A stretch of 64,000 bases of DNA from Hyphomicrobiales bacterium. GTDB lineage: Bacteria; Pseudomonadota; Alphaproteobacteria; Rhizobiales; JAJFHB01. The notes beneath the pieces are model-generated. The model was not told where the DNA came from. It ran no database searches and worked only from the letters and a program-made list of their open reading frames with translations. Numbering within the stretch: position 1 is the stretch's first letter; each line of letters begins with the position of its first letter. The stretch covers positions 62,001 through 126,000 of the forward strand of contig JAJFHE010000059.1 in the NCBI GenBank assembly GCA_021775755.1, written 5' to 3'. This document shows, in pieces, positions 9,585 through 18,046 of the stretch. The position numbers and the translations under genes are program-made.

Positions 9585-10289
9585 TCAGCGGGAGTGGCCG
9601 TGTGAAAACGTGGCCACCAGGCCGGGGAGGTCGAATACCGGGCACCGGCAGACGCGCGTAATTGCGTTGCGATAGGGAGGAAGATTGGTGCACTCAAGCA
9701 CCACCGCTCCGAGCCGCGCGCTGCGTGCGCAAAGGCTTCGTGTGGCCTCGACACACTCCTGCTCCGCCCGCTTCAGGTCGAGTGTTTCCAGGTCCTGATG
9801 GATTGTCGTGTGAAGAGCGCCACCCTCGGCAATTCCCTCCAGCACAAGACCGTCATGTGCGGGCAGGCTGCTCAGCATGGTGCCGAGTGCCGGCGCGTCG
9901 AAGGTGAGAACGCCAATCTGTTGCGCACTGCCAAGAGAGCTTCGCAGAAACGGAATGCAACAAAGCGACGACGTGACAACGGGAACATCGACAGCGTCCG
10001 CGATATCGCGCTGATGCCGGTAGAGGAAGCCGCAGCTTGTGGTGATGAGGTCCGCGCCTTCGCCGGCAAGCCGTTTTGCGCCGTCGATGAAGGCGTCGAG
10101 AAGCTCGTGATCCAGCGGCTCATGGGCGACGATGCGATCGACCGCCGCACCGCCCACGGTTCGATAGAGCACGTCGCAGTTGAAGGTGGCCGGGTTGCCT
10201 ATGTCGCCGGGAGGGCGTGGAAACCGGGTTTCCAGCATCAACACGCCGAGCCGGAAAGGCGCGGCAGCGGTGCTGTTACCGGCACGCAC
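9585..10289 (-). CDS. Aspartate/glutamate racemase-family protein
   Basis: 234 aa. TTSCGFLYRHQRDIA and VLECTNLPPYRNAI carry the two cysteines at the positions that act as acid/base in Asp/Glu racemases and related Asp/hydantoin racemase, maleate isomerase and decarboxylase enzymes. IGVLTFDAPAL is the conserved mid-domain strand. Both cysteines present argues for racemisation/isomerisation rather than decarboxylation. It lies 85 bp upstream of dctP on the same strand, so it may act on the imported solute. The exact substrate is not determinable. Confidence 0.75.
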   Translation of the reverse strand: MRAGNSTAAAPFRLGVLMLETRFPRPPGDIGNPATFNCDVLYRTVGGAAVDRIVAHEPLDHELLDAFIDGAKRLAGEGADLITTSCGFLYRHQRDIADAVDVPVVTSSLCCIPFLRSSLGSAQQIGVLTFDAPALGTMLSSLPAHDGLVLEGIAEGGALHTTIHQDLETLDLKRAEQECVEATRSLCARSARLGAVVLECTNLPPYRNAITRVCRCPVFDLPGLVATFSHGHSR

Positions 10290-10292
10290 GGC

Positions 10293-10559
10293 CTAGACCG
10301 CTTCACGTTCATATGGAATCGTTTGACCGGTATTTCGCGTCTGCTGGCAAGGCACGGATCTCGCTGTGGACTTCCCGTCCACAAGGGAACCGTAACGCAG
10401 TCCAGCGGGCGCGAAATGCCGGCCTTCGGTGGGCCAAATCGGCTCACCGGCAGCGTTGCGGCGCTTGCCCGATACACCGCGTCGTGCTTCGCGCCGCGAC
10501 GCTGCCGGTGATCCGATTTGACCCATCAAACGTTTCCATATGAACATGAAACGGTCTAG
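10293..10559. repeat. Family A palindromic mobile-like repeat, copy 1 (267 bp)
   Basis: Both ends read CTAGACCG-TTCA-GTTCATATGGAA-CGTTTGA inward, an inverted repeat of about 34 bp with three mismatches. The CTAG at each end would fit a 4-bp YTAR target duplication as made by some IS5-family transposases. A near-identical copy of exactly the same length occurs inverted at 56158-56424. The interior is full of GC-rich hairpins and shares the GGTGGGCC and TTG-CCGATACACCGC blocks with family B. The small ORFs inside it are not credible genes. Its right end supplies the stop codon of the RAM-domain gene. It occupies the whole gap between the racemase and RAM genes. Confidence 0.85.
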
Positions 10560-10792
10560 AACGCGCGGAATGTGATGATCGTATAGGTGTCCTTGATGCC
10601 GTCGAAGCAATGCACACGTTCGTTGACGAAGTGGCCGATGTCCACGTCGTCGTCGACATAGAACTTCGCCAGCAGGTCATAGTCTCCAGCGGTGGAATAA
10701 ATCTCCGAGGCAACTTCCGAATCCGCGATTTGCGTCGCAACCTGGTAGACCTCGCCAAGCTCGCATTTGATTTGCACAAAGAATGCTTTCAC
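10556..10792 (-). CDS. Stand-alone Lrp/AsnC ligand-binding (RAM) domain protein
   Basis: 78 aa with no helix-turn-helix. Its whole length matches the regulator-of-amino-acid-metabolism fold: VQIKCELGEVYQVA, STAGDYDLLAKFYVDDD, and KDTYTIITF. Such single-domain proteins form decamers or octamers that bind amino acids. The final residues FRAF and the TAG stop are encoded by the terminal CTAG of the family A repeat, so the 3' end was probably reshaped by insertion. The start ATG 10792 is followed by a typical first strand. Confidence 0.8.
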   Translation of the reverse strand: MKAFFVQIKCELGEVYQVATQIADSEVASEIYSTAGDYDLLAKFYVDDDVDIGHFVNERVHCFDGIKDTYTIITFRAF

Positions 10793-10885
10793 CGGATCGG
10801 ATTCCTTTTTTGAGCACCTGATCGTAAGCGAACTTGAACGCGCTTCACCGGCGAGGTCAAGGGTCGCCTTGTGCGATGCGTTTGA

Positions 10886-11983
10886 TCAGCGGCGCAGGAA
10901 TTGCCCGCCCGACCACTGATACCAGACGTAGCCTGGAATGTTCATGTCGCCGTTTGCGTCGAATACGATATCGCCGAGCACCGTCTTGAAGCGGCGGGTG
11001 TGCAGCATTTCCGTGACCTTCGCGGGCTCAAGCGTACCGGCGGCAAGGACGGCTTGCGACCACACCTGCACGGCGGCGTACGTGTAGAGCGTAAACCCTT
11101 CGGGCTCATATTGCTGCGCGCGGAAGCGGGCAACGACCGGCGCGGCATTGGGTATGCTGCGCGGGTCGAGCACAAACGTGGCAAGTGTGCCTTCGGCGGC
11201 GGCGCCGGCGACCTGCCAGAACTCACTTGCCGCCAGCATGTCGCCGCCGATGAGTTGTGGCGTGTAACCTCGCTCATGCGACTGTACAAGCAGGGTGGCC
11301 GCCTCAAGATAGTGCCCGCCCAGATACATAACCTCGATGCCTGCCGCGGAGAGCTCCGCCACCAGGTCGGAATAGTCGTTCTGGCCGGGTTCGTATTCGG
11401 TGAAAAGCGTCTCCGTGACGCCGCTGGCGTTGAGGCGTGCCTTCATCAACTCCGCCAGGCCCTGACCGTATGCACTGCCATTGTGGAGGATCGCAATGCG
11501 CGAGCTGGTAAACCGTGCCGCCAGGAGGTGTGCGGCAAGCTCCGCCTGACGGTCCTCGCGCCCGGCAACGCGGAAGATATAGCGGCCGCCTTCGTCGGTA
11601 AGCTTCGGGTCCGTCGAAGCCGGCGTAATCTGGATGATGCTCTCTTCTTCGTAGATCTTCGAGGCAGGGATCGACGCGGCGGAGCAGAAATGCCCGGCGA
11701 CAAAGAAGATTTCGTCTCCGGGCAGGAAATTCGCGATCGCCACCGCCTGGCGCGGGTCGCAACGGTCGTCCTCAACGGCAAGCGCAACGGTTGAGCCGAG
11801 CAGTCCACCGCCGATATTGATGTCTTCAACCGCCTGGACGGCGCCGCGTCGCATCTGTTCGCCGAATTGTTGATACTGTCCCGACATCGGCCCGACAACG
11901 GCGATGTTGATGTCGGCCCATGCTGGAACCAGCGGCAGTATCAGAGCAAAAGCAGCTAACGCGGCGGATGCGAATTTCCACAT
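10886..11983 (-). CDS. Branched-chain amino acid/amide-type ABC substrate-binding protein (orphan)
   Basis: 365 aa from ATG 11983, chosen because it begins directly with a signal peptide (FASAALAAFALILPLVPAWA, cleavage after AWA). The open frame extends to 12154 but the extra residues are Pro/Arg-rich and signal-free. INIAVVGPMSGQYQQFGEQM, INIGGGLLG and VAGHFCSAASIPASKIYEEE are hallmark LivJ/LivK segments, and IFRVAGREDRQ follows. It would bind an amino acid or amide in the periplasm. No LivHMGF permease/ATPase genes are in the window, so its transporter is remote or it acts as a sensor. Confidence 0.88.
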   Translation of the reverse strand: MWKFASAALAAFALILPLVPAWADINIAVVGPMSGQYQQFGEQMRRGAVQAVEDINIGGGLLGSTVALAVEDDRCDPRQAVAIANFLPGDEIFFVAGHFCSAASIPASKIYEEESIIQITPASTDPKLTDEGGRYIFRVAGREDRQAELAAHLLAARFTSSRIAILHNGSAYGQGLAELMKARLNASGVTETLFTEYEPGQNDYSDLVAELSAAGIEVMYLGGHYLEAATLLVQSHERGYTPQLIGGDMLAASEFWQVAGAAAEGTLATFVLDPRSIPNAAPVVARFRAQQYEPEGFTLYTYAAVQVWSQAVLAAGTLEPAKVTEMLHTRRFKTVLGDIVFDANGDMNIPGYVWYQWSGGQFLRR

Positions 11984-12223
11984 GCAACAATACCTTACGA
12001 GCGGTTCGCATCCGCGGTTACCAGGAAGCGGCCGGACCGGGCTCTTCGCCTGATATGTCCGTTCCTCATTCCCCCCGCCGTAAAATGTAGCACGCGGCGG
12101 TGCCGGTGCAAGAGGCGGCGGGAGGTATCTGCGACTAATTGTGGATAGGCGCAAGGTGTTTTCCGCCCTGCGCGAAAAATTCCGCCCGGTGCGTAGCCGA
12201 ATGTGGGGGTCCGGCGCCGGCGG

Positions 12224-14647
12224 TCAGACCCAGCGTCGGCCCGGCAGGGCGGCGCGGGCCGCTTCGATTATGGCGCGCTGATCGATACGGTGATAGCCGT
12301 AAAGATCATCGATCGTACCGGTCTGGCCGAAATGCTCCACGCCAAGCGCGTGAACCTTGTGGCCGTGCACCGCGCCAAGCCATGAGAGCGCTGTGGGATG
12401 CCCGTCGGTAACCGTGACAATGCCGGCCTCGCGCGACAGCGGCGCCAGCAGCCGCTCAACATAGGACGGATCGTTCTGTTGCCCATGCTGCTGTGCGGTT
12501 TGTCCGGCCTTCCAACCGGCGTTGAGGCGGTCGGCTGATGTTATAGCGAGAAGACCCGCACCGGGAACCTCCTGCAGGATCTTGCCCATGGCCGAGGCGG
12601 CTTCAAGCGCCACGACACCTGTATAGACAATGGCAAGCTGGGTCCCGGGTGCTGGTTCGCGCATCCAGTAGCCGCCCTGGATGATGCTTTCGCGCAGATC
12701 CGAATCGATTGGGCGTAGCGGCTGGTCGAGCGAACGGGTTGAAAGGCGCAGGTAAACCGAACCGCCATCGCGCTCATGCAGCCAGTCATCGCCGGGGCCG
12801 GTATGGCGCGGCTCTCTTTGAATGTACTCAAACGCCCATTGCATGATTACTGCGAGTTCGTCGACGAATGACGGTTCAAACGTGGCGATGCCGTCCTGCG
12901 CCATGCCGATCAGCGGTGTGCCGATTGACTGGTGAGCGCCGCCTTCCGGCGCCAGCGTGATGCCCGAGGGCGTGGCCGCGAGAATAAAGCGTGCGTCCTG
13001 GTAACAGGCATAGTTCAGCGCATCGAGGCCGCGTTGTATGAACGGGTCGTAGACGGTGCCGACCGGCAGCAGTCGCTCGCCGAAAATATCATGTGCAAGA
13101 CCGGCGGCGGCGAGCAGGGTGAATAGGTTGTTTTCCGCAATGCCAAGCTCGATGTGCTGGCCGCCCGGTCCCGCCGACCAGCGCTGCGCCGACATCAGCT
13201 TGCGGGTTTGAAATACATCCTCGCGATCGTCCTTGGCGAACACACCGCGGCGGTTGACCCAGGGGCCGAGATTGGTCGAGACGGTGACGTCGGGAGAGGT
13301 TGTGACGATGCGTTCGGCAAGTTCGCTGTCCTGGCGCGCAATCTGATCGAGGATCTTGCCGAAGCCTTCCTGTGTCGACATGGCGCCGCGGATTTCGGGA
13401 ACCGTCAGCTCACCGACCGGGATCTGCGGCGCGTGCTGGCGGCGCGGTCCCTTTGAGTTGAAGGGAACTTCGTTCAAAAACGCCTCGATCTCATCGCGGC
13501 TGCGTTGCAGGCCGGAATACTTGTCCCATTCTTCGCCTTCCAGCACCTGGCTTTTGTCTCGGAAAACCGCCATCTGGTCGGGCGTCATAAGGCCCGCGTG
13601 GTTGTCTTTGTGTCCCGCAAGCGGCAGCCGATGCCCCTTGATCGTGTAGCAGATGAAACAAACTGGGCGGTCGTCGCCGGCGGCGGCGAACGCGTCGAGG
13701 ACCGTTTCCATGCAATGACCGCCAAGATCGGTCATCAGACCGGCAAGGGCGCCGTCGTTGTAGGTGTCGATGAGCGTCAGGGTATCGCTGTGCTCTGCAA
13801 GATCGGAATGTAACTGGGCGCGCCAGGCGCTGCCCCCCTGAAACGTCAGGGCCGCATAGAGCGAATTCGGGCAATCGTCTATCCACGTGCGCAGCGCATC
13901 GCCGCCGGGCCGCTCGAAGGCTTCGCGCAATTTTCGCCCATGCTTCAGCGTGACGACATCCCACCCCATGTTCTCGAATGTGGTTTCGAGTTTTGGGAAC
14001 ATTCGGTCGGTAATCACCGCGTCCAGGCTCTGGCGATTGTAGTCGATGATCCACCAGGTGTTGCGAAGGCCGTATTTCCAGCCCTCGATCAGGGCTTCGT
14101 AGATATTGCCTTCGTCGAGTTCCGCATCGCCGATGAGCGCGACCATGCGGCCTTCCGGCCAGCCGGACATCCAGCCCTTGGCGCGGATGTAATCCTGCAC
14201 GATGCTCGCGAAGGAGGTCATCGCGACTCCCATTCCGACCGAGCCGGTGGAAAAGTCGACGTCGTCGACATCCTTCGTGCGCGAGGGATAGGACTGCGCG
14301 CCGCCAAGTGCCCGGAACGCTTTCAACTTGTCGAGCGTCTGGTTGCCGAACAGATACTGGATTGCATGGAACACGGGGCTCGCATGCGGCTTAACGGCGA
14401 CGCGATCCTGCGGCCGCAGTATGGAAAAATAAAGCGCCGTCATGATCGTGGCTATCGAGGCGGAGGAAGCCTGATGACCGCCGACTTTCAGACCGTCGGT
14501 GTTCGGCCGCACGTGATTGGCGTTGTGAACAATCTGGGCGGCAAGAAACAGCACCTTGCGCTCAAGGTCTTTCAGCATTTCGAGGGAAGGATATGCAGAG
14601 TTTTCGGCGACCGCTGTTTTGGCTGCGCTTTGAGAGGGAGGTGTCAT
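12224..14647 (-). CDS. Thiamine-diphosphate 2-oxoacid dehydrogenase E1, homodimeric (AceE/MdeB-like)
   Basis: 807 aa, somewhat shorter than AceE (~890 aa). DGLKVGGHQASSASI is the conserved N-terminal substrate-channel region. GDAELDEGNIYEAL plus the later NTWWIIDYNRQSLD is the ThDP motif (GDG-type, here GDA, to N). The pyrimidine domain follows with IELGIAENNLFTLLAAAGL, where Glu contacts ThDP. It overlaps the threonine dehydratase stop by 4 bp (ATGA), implying coupled translation. Since that enzyme makes 2-oxobutyrate, the likely substrate is 2-oxobutyrate, as proposed for Pseudomonas MdeB. Pyruvate remains possible. No E2/E3 gene is nearby. Confidence 0.72.
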   Translation of the reverse strand: MTPPSQSAAKTAVAENSAYPSLEMLKDLERKVLFLAAQIVHNANHVRPNTDGLKVGGHQASSASIATIMTALYFSILRPQDRVAVKPHASPVFHAIQYLFGNQTLDKLKAFRALGGAQSYPSRTKDVDDVDFSTGSVGMGVAMTSFASIVQDYIRAKGWMSGWPEGRMVALIGDAELDEGNIYEALIEGWKYGLRNTWWIIDYNRQSLDAVITDRMFPKLETTFENMGWDVVTLKHGRKLREAFERPGGDALRTWIDDCPNSLYAALTFQGGSAWRAQLHSDLAEHSDTLTLIDTYNDGALAGLMTDLGGHCMETVLDAFAAAGDDRPVCFICYTIKGHRLPLAGHKDNHAGLMTPDQMAVFRDKSQVLEGEEWDKYSGLQRSRDEIEAFLNEVPFNSKGPRRQHAPQIPVGELTVPEIRGAMSTQEGFGKILDQIARQDSELAERIVTTSPDVTVSTNLGPWVNRRGVFAKDDREDVFQTRKLMSAQRWSAGPGGQHIELGIAENNLFTLLAAAGLAHDIFGERLLPVGTVYDPFIQRGLDALNYACYQDARFILAATPSGITLAPEGGAHQSIGTPLIGMAQDGIATFEPSFVDELAVIMQWAFEYIQREPRHTGPGDDWLHERDGGSVYLRLSTRSLDQPLRPIDSDLRESIIQGGYWMREPAPGTQLAIVYTGVVALEAASAMGKILQEVPGAGLLAITSADRLNAGWKAGQTAQQHGQQNDPSYVERLLAPLSREAGIVTVTDGHPTALSWLGAVHGHKVHALGVEHFGQTGTIDDLYGYHRIDQRAIIEAARAALPGRRWV

Positions 14648-15894
14648 GGGCCGTCTGCTTCCAGTTCTTCAACGTCATAGGCCGCCGCGCGCAGTTCATT
14701 GATCAGCCGGTCTAGATGATGCCTGTCCCGGGTTTCAACCTCGAACATCGCATAGGCGCCCCTGGCGGGAAGGTTGGTGAAAATTCTCTGATGCGTCACT
14801 TCAACGACATTGGCCTTGTTCTCGGCGAGAATTCGGGTGACGTCGGCAAGCTGCCCCGGGCGGTCCTTAAGGCGCAGCCGCAACCGGGCGAGGCGGCCTT
14901 CGCGGGCCAGTTCGCGGGTGAGCACTTCTGCAATCAGGCGAGTGTCGATGTTGCCGCCGGTGAGCGGCAGGCCGACGGTCTTGTTGCGAAAGCGTTCGGG
15001 GAACGCGAGCACGGCTGCAAGGCCGGCGGCGCCGGCGCCCTCGCACACCGTCTTCTCGATCGTCAGGAGCAGGCTGACGGCGCTCTCAAGATCGACCTCC
15101 GACACCAGCACCATGTCGTCGACAAGCGCCTCTACGAAGGATGTCGTGAGAGTGCCCGGGTTCTTTACGGCAATGCCCTCCGCAAGCGAGTCGCCGCCGC
15201 CAAGGTCGGACCCGCCGCGAACGCGCGAGGTCATGGCAGGATACAATTCCGCCTGCACGCCGATAATCTGAATGGAAGGTCTTAACGCCTTGAGCGCACA
15301 GGCCATTCCGGAGATCAGACCGCCGCCGCCGACCGGAATGACGATGCAGTCCATGTCCGGCACCTGTTCGTGCATTTCAAGCGCCGTGGTGCCCTGACCG
15401 GCGATGATCATCGGATCGTCATAGGGGTGAATGAATGTCAGCCCCCGGTCGCCGGCGAGTTTGCGCGCATGCGCCGCCGACTGCTCCAGGGCCGACCCGG
15501 CAAGCACGATCGCCGCGCCATGGGCGCGTGTGCCCTCGACCTTCACCATGGGCGTTGTGTCCGGCATGACGATGGTGGCGGGGATGCCGAGCAGCTTGGC
15601 ATGATAGGCCACGCCTTGCGCATGATTGCCCGCCGACATGGCGATGACACCTTTTTCGCGCTCGTCCGGAGAGAGGTGATGCAACCGGTTGAGAGCTCCG
15701 CGTTCCTTGAACGAGGCGGTGAACTGGAGATTTTCGAACTTCAGCCACAGGTCGGCGCCGGTAATGTTGGAAAGCGTGGTGCTGCGCTCGCACGGCGTGC
15801 GCTTGACGTGGCCTTCGATAAGCTTTGCGGCGGCGCGGATGTCTTCGATCCCGACCGGTAATGTCACTGGGTGCGTTTGCGGGGCTTTCGCCAT
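14644..15894 (-). CDS. Threonine dehydratase (threonine ammonia-lyase) with C-terminal ACT domain
   Basis: 416 aa. ATG 15894 is preferred over the ATG at 15900 because AGAGGAG sits 6 bases before it. LKFENLQFTASFKERGALN contains the PLP lysine (~63), MSAGNHAQGVAYHA is the cofactor-phosphate loop partner, and IVIPVGGGGLISG is the glycine loop. Residues ~335-416 form an ACT-like domain (RLRLRLKDRPGQLADVTRIL), giving probable allosteric control. It converts threonine to 2-oxobutyrate and ammonia. It overlaps the following E1 gene by 4 bp and is divergent from an Lrp-type regulator. The E1 partner suggests catabolic rather than isoleucine-biosynthetic use. Confidence 0.88.
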   Translation of the reverse strand: MAKAPQTHPVTLPVGIEDIRAAAKLIEGHVKRTPCERSTTLSNITGADLWLKFENLQFTASFKERGALNRLHHLSPDEREKGVIAMSAGNHAQGVAYHAKLLGIPATIVMPDTTPMVKVEGTRAHGAAIVLAGSALEQSAAHARKLAGDRGLTFIHPYDDPMIIAGQGTTALEMHEQVPDMDCIVIPVGGGGLISGMACALKALRPSIQIIGVQAELYPAMTSRVRGGSDLGGGDSLAEGIAVKNPGTLTTSFVEALVDDMVLVSEVDLESAVSLLLTIEKTVCEGAGAAGLAAVLAFPERFRNKTVGLPLTGGNIDTRLIAEVLTRELAREGRLARLRLRLKDRPGQLADVTRILAENKANVVEVTHQRIFTNLPARGAYAMFEVETRDRHHLDRLINELRAAAYDVEELEADGP

Positions 15895-16002
15895 CACCAT
15901 CTCCTCTGCGCGCGTGACATTAGGGTAATTGATGCGCTATATCTTGCCAAATTTTTCAATAATTTCTCCATTATTGGACGATTCTGCCATTTATCGGATC
16001 GA
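15895..16002. promoter_or_regulatory. Divergent AT-rich promoter region, threonine dehydratase/Lrp
   Basis: This ~108-bp gap between the divergent genes is strongly AT-rich in its centre (15950-15990: AAATTTTTCAATAATTTCTC and TTATTGG), in contrast with the GC-rich genes. Lrp-family proteins bind degenerate AT-rich repeats, so this is the natural place for both promoters and for autoregulation. No exact operator was assigned. Confidence 0.5.
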
Positions 16003-16482
16003 ATGAGTGCAAATATGTCGAAATCCGAACTTGACGAGATTGACCGGAAACTGCTGCGTTCGCTGCAGGACAACGGGCGGCTGACCAATCAGGAACTGGC
16101 GCAGCATGTCGGGCTGTCGCCGTCACCTTGCCTGCGCCGGCTGCGGCTGTTGGAGAAACGCGGCATCATCAACCGCTACGTGGCGTTGCTCGATCAGAAA
16201 AAGGTTGGTTATCCGGTCAGCGTGTTCGTCTCCATCAAACTTGAACGCCAGCGCGAAGATGCGCTGGAGAGTTTCGATGAGGAAATTCGAAAGTGCCCGG
16301 AAGTCCTCGAGTGCTACCTCATGACCGGCACGCGCGATTATCTGTTGCGCGTGGTGGCGGAAGATCTCGCCGCTTATGAGCGGTTTCTGAAACAAACGCT
16401 TACCCGCATCGATGGCGTTGCCAGCATTGAGTCAAGCTTTGCACTCAACCAGGTGAAATACACGAACGCCCTGCCGATCTGA
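16003..16482 (+). CDS. Lrp/AsnC family transcriptional regulator
   Basis: 159 aa from ATG 16003; ATG 16015 (MSKSELDE) is an alternative. The N-terminal winged helix is LDEIDRKLLRSLQDNGRLTN with QELAQHVGLSPSPCLRRLRL as the helix-turn-helix. The C-terminal RAM domain includes VLECYLMTGTRDYLLRVV, the amino-acid-binding loop. It is divergent from the threonine dehydratase and E1 genes and most likely controls them in response to an amino acid. Confidence 0.9.
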   Translation: MSANMSKSELDEIDRKLLRSLQDNGRLTNQELAQHVGLSPSPCLRRLRLLEKRGIINRYVALLDQKKVGYPVSVFVSIKLERQREDALESFDEEIRKCPEVLECYLMTGTRDYLLRVVAEDLAAYERFLKQTLTRIDGVASIESSFALNQVKYTNALPI

Positions 16483-16493
16483 CGGGTCTTCCC

Positions 16494-17297
16494 TCAGGCA
16501 GCCACCACATGGGCGGTGGCGATGTCGACGGTTAGTGTCGCGTGCCGTTCATGCCGTGCGCGTCCGCGCATGAGCACGCGGCGGCAGGCGAGCGTGCAGA
16601 AGAGTTCGCCGCCACGCGCCGAGATCTGGCGGGCATGCAGTTCGCTCTTGCCAAGGCGCGCCGCCCAGTAGGGCACCAGCAACGTATGCGCATAGCCGGT
16701 GACCGGGTCTTCGGGGATGCCCGATTGGGGCGTGAAATAACGCGAAACGAAATCGCACGTGCCGCCGGGCGCAGTGATGATGATGCCGTCTTCCGGCAGT
16801 GCGCCGATCGCCTCGAAATCCGGCACGAAATTGCGCACGGCGGCTTCGCTTGCGAGCCGGCAGACCCAGCTTTGGCCGAGCAGGGTTTCTTCCGGCTCAA
16901 GGCCCAGCGCTTGCGCCGGCGCGGATGACGGGGACGGTGCAATGTCGTTTTGCGGAAAGTCGAGCTCGATGAAACCGCCGGTGAGGCGGGCGGTCATCCC
17001 GTAATCGAACGCGGAACGGAATTCGTACGTGTCTTTCGATGAGCTCTGTTGCAGCATGTAAACGGATGCAAGCGTTGCATGGCCGCACATGTTGGCTTCG
17101 AGCGTCGGCGTGAACCAGCGGATGGCGTATGTTTCGCCGGTGGCGACGACGAAGGCGGTTTCGGGCAGATCGTTGAAGGCGGCTATCGCCTGCATGGCCG
17201 GATCGGGAAGCCACTCCTCAAGCAGGCAGACGCCTGCGAGATTGCCGTCAAGGCCATCGCCGACAAAGGCCGCAACGATGTCGTTCTGGATGCGCAT
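16494..17297 (-). CDS. PhzF-family isomerase/epimerase-like protein
   Basis: 267 aa from ATG 17297 (MRIQNDIVAAF). The frame stays open to 17366, but that part overlaps the upstream nitroreductase. Family marks are the N-terminal NLAGVCLL, FNDLPETAFV (the PhzF catalytic Glu segment), MCGHATLAS, and the C-terminal-half counterpart EDPVTGYAHTLLVPYWA. These are the pseudo-twofold halves of the diaminopimelate-epimerase fold. Reactions differ widely between members, so the substrate is unknown. It is the last gene of a LysR-nitroreductase-PhzF operon. Confidence 0.85.
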   Translation of the reverse strand: MRIQNDIVAAFVGDGLDGNLAGVCLLEEWLPDPAMQAIAAFNDLPETAFVVATGETYAIRWFTPTLEANMCGHATLASVYMLQQSSSKDTYEFRSAFDYGMTARLTGGFIELDFPQNDIAPSPSSAPAQALGLEPEETLLGQSWVCRLASEAAVRNFVPDFEAIGALPEDGIIITAPGGTCDFVSRYFTPQSGIPEDPVTGYAHTLLVPYWAARLGKSELHARQISARGGELFCTLACRRVLMRGRARHERHATLTVDIATAHVVAA

Positions 17298-17308
17298 GCG
17301 TGTTCCGC

Positions 17309-18046
17309 TCAGTCGACGTTTTCGGCATCCTTGTACATGACCTTGTGGCGCCGCGTCTCGATCCACTCGTCGATTTCGCCGGTTGTCATGAAGTGATCCA
17401 TGTCGAAACGGTTCCAGTTGACGATGTCGCCGATATCTTTTTTCCAGCGCGTGTAGGGGGCTTTAAGAGGTTCGCCGAAGCACATGATATCGAGGATGGA
17501 AATCTCGTCGGGCACACCGAGGATCGGCTTCAGGGCGTTTTGCGCCTTTTCCTGACCGATGGCGGTAATCCACCATACCTGATACCCGAGCGCGGCGGCG
17601 GCGAGATGTGCCGACATGGTCGCCGCGGCGACGCTTTGCAGCAGAATCCGTTCAGCGTTTTCGCGGTACATCTCCCCAAGCTCTGAGCCATCGTCTCGAA
17701 AGCCCGGAAAGGCGCGCGTCCAGCGGAAGTCGGAAGCCACGACGATGACGCCGGGGGCGGTGGCAATGCCGCGGTAGTCGGGTGTTGGAAACTTCATTTT
17801 CTGCTTGGCGCGGAAACGCTGTTCGCTGACGAAGTAGTCGGCGATCTCAGACTTGAGCCCGGGCTCCGTCACGACAATGAAGTGCCACGGTTGCGCGTTC
17901 GCGCCGGAGGGGGAATGGCGTGCGGCTTCCAGGATCAGTTCGAAATGCGCGCGCGGAATTTCCGGCCCGGGCTTGAACGCACGGCTTGTGCCACGTGCGC
18001 GAACAACCTCCATCAAGGCGTCGTACTGAGGGGTTGTGTCGGTCAT
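17309..18046 (-). CDS. Nitroreductase-family flavoprotein
   Basis: 245 aa. RGTSRAFKPGPEIPRAHFEL and ARHSPSGANAQPWHFIVV are the FMN-binding N-terminal motifs of NfsA/NfsB-like oxidoreductases, and GYQVWWITAIG with CFGEPLKAP are the central and C-terminal conserved pieces. It reduces an unsaturated or nitro compound using NAD(P)H and FMN. Its start ATG overlaps the stop of the upstream LysR gene by 4 bp, so the regulator and enzyme are translationally coupled. Confidence 0.85.
   Translation of the reverse strand: MTDTTPQYDALMEVVRARGTSRAFKPGPEIPRAHFELILEAARHSPSGANAQPWHFIVVTEPGLKSEIADYFVSEQRFRAKQKMKFPTPDYRGIATAPGVIVVASDFRWTRAFPGFRDDGSELGEMYRENAERILLQSVAAATMSAHLAAAALGYQVWWITAIGQEKAQNALKPILGVPDEISILDIMCFGEPLKAPYTRWKKDIGDIVNWNRFDMDHFMTTGEIDEWIETRRHKVMYKDAENVD

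Noticed and set aside
10217-10543. Small ORFs inside the family A repeats (also at 56174-56452)
   Set aside because: They lie within the palindromic repeat, exist on both strands, and have no ribosome sites.
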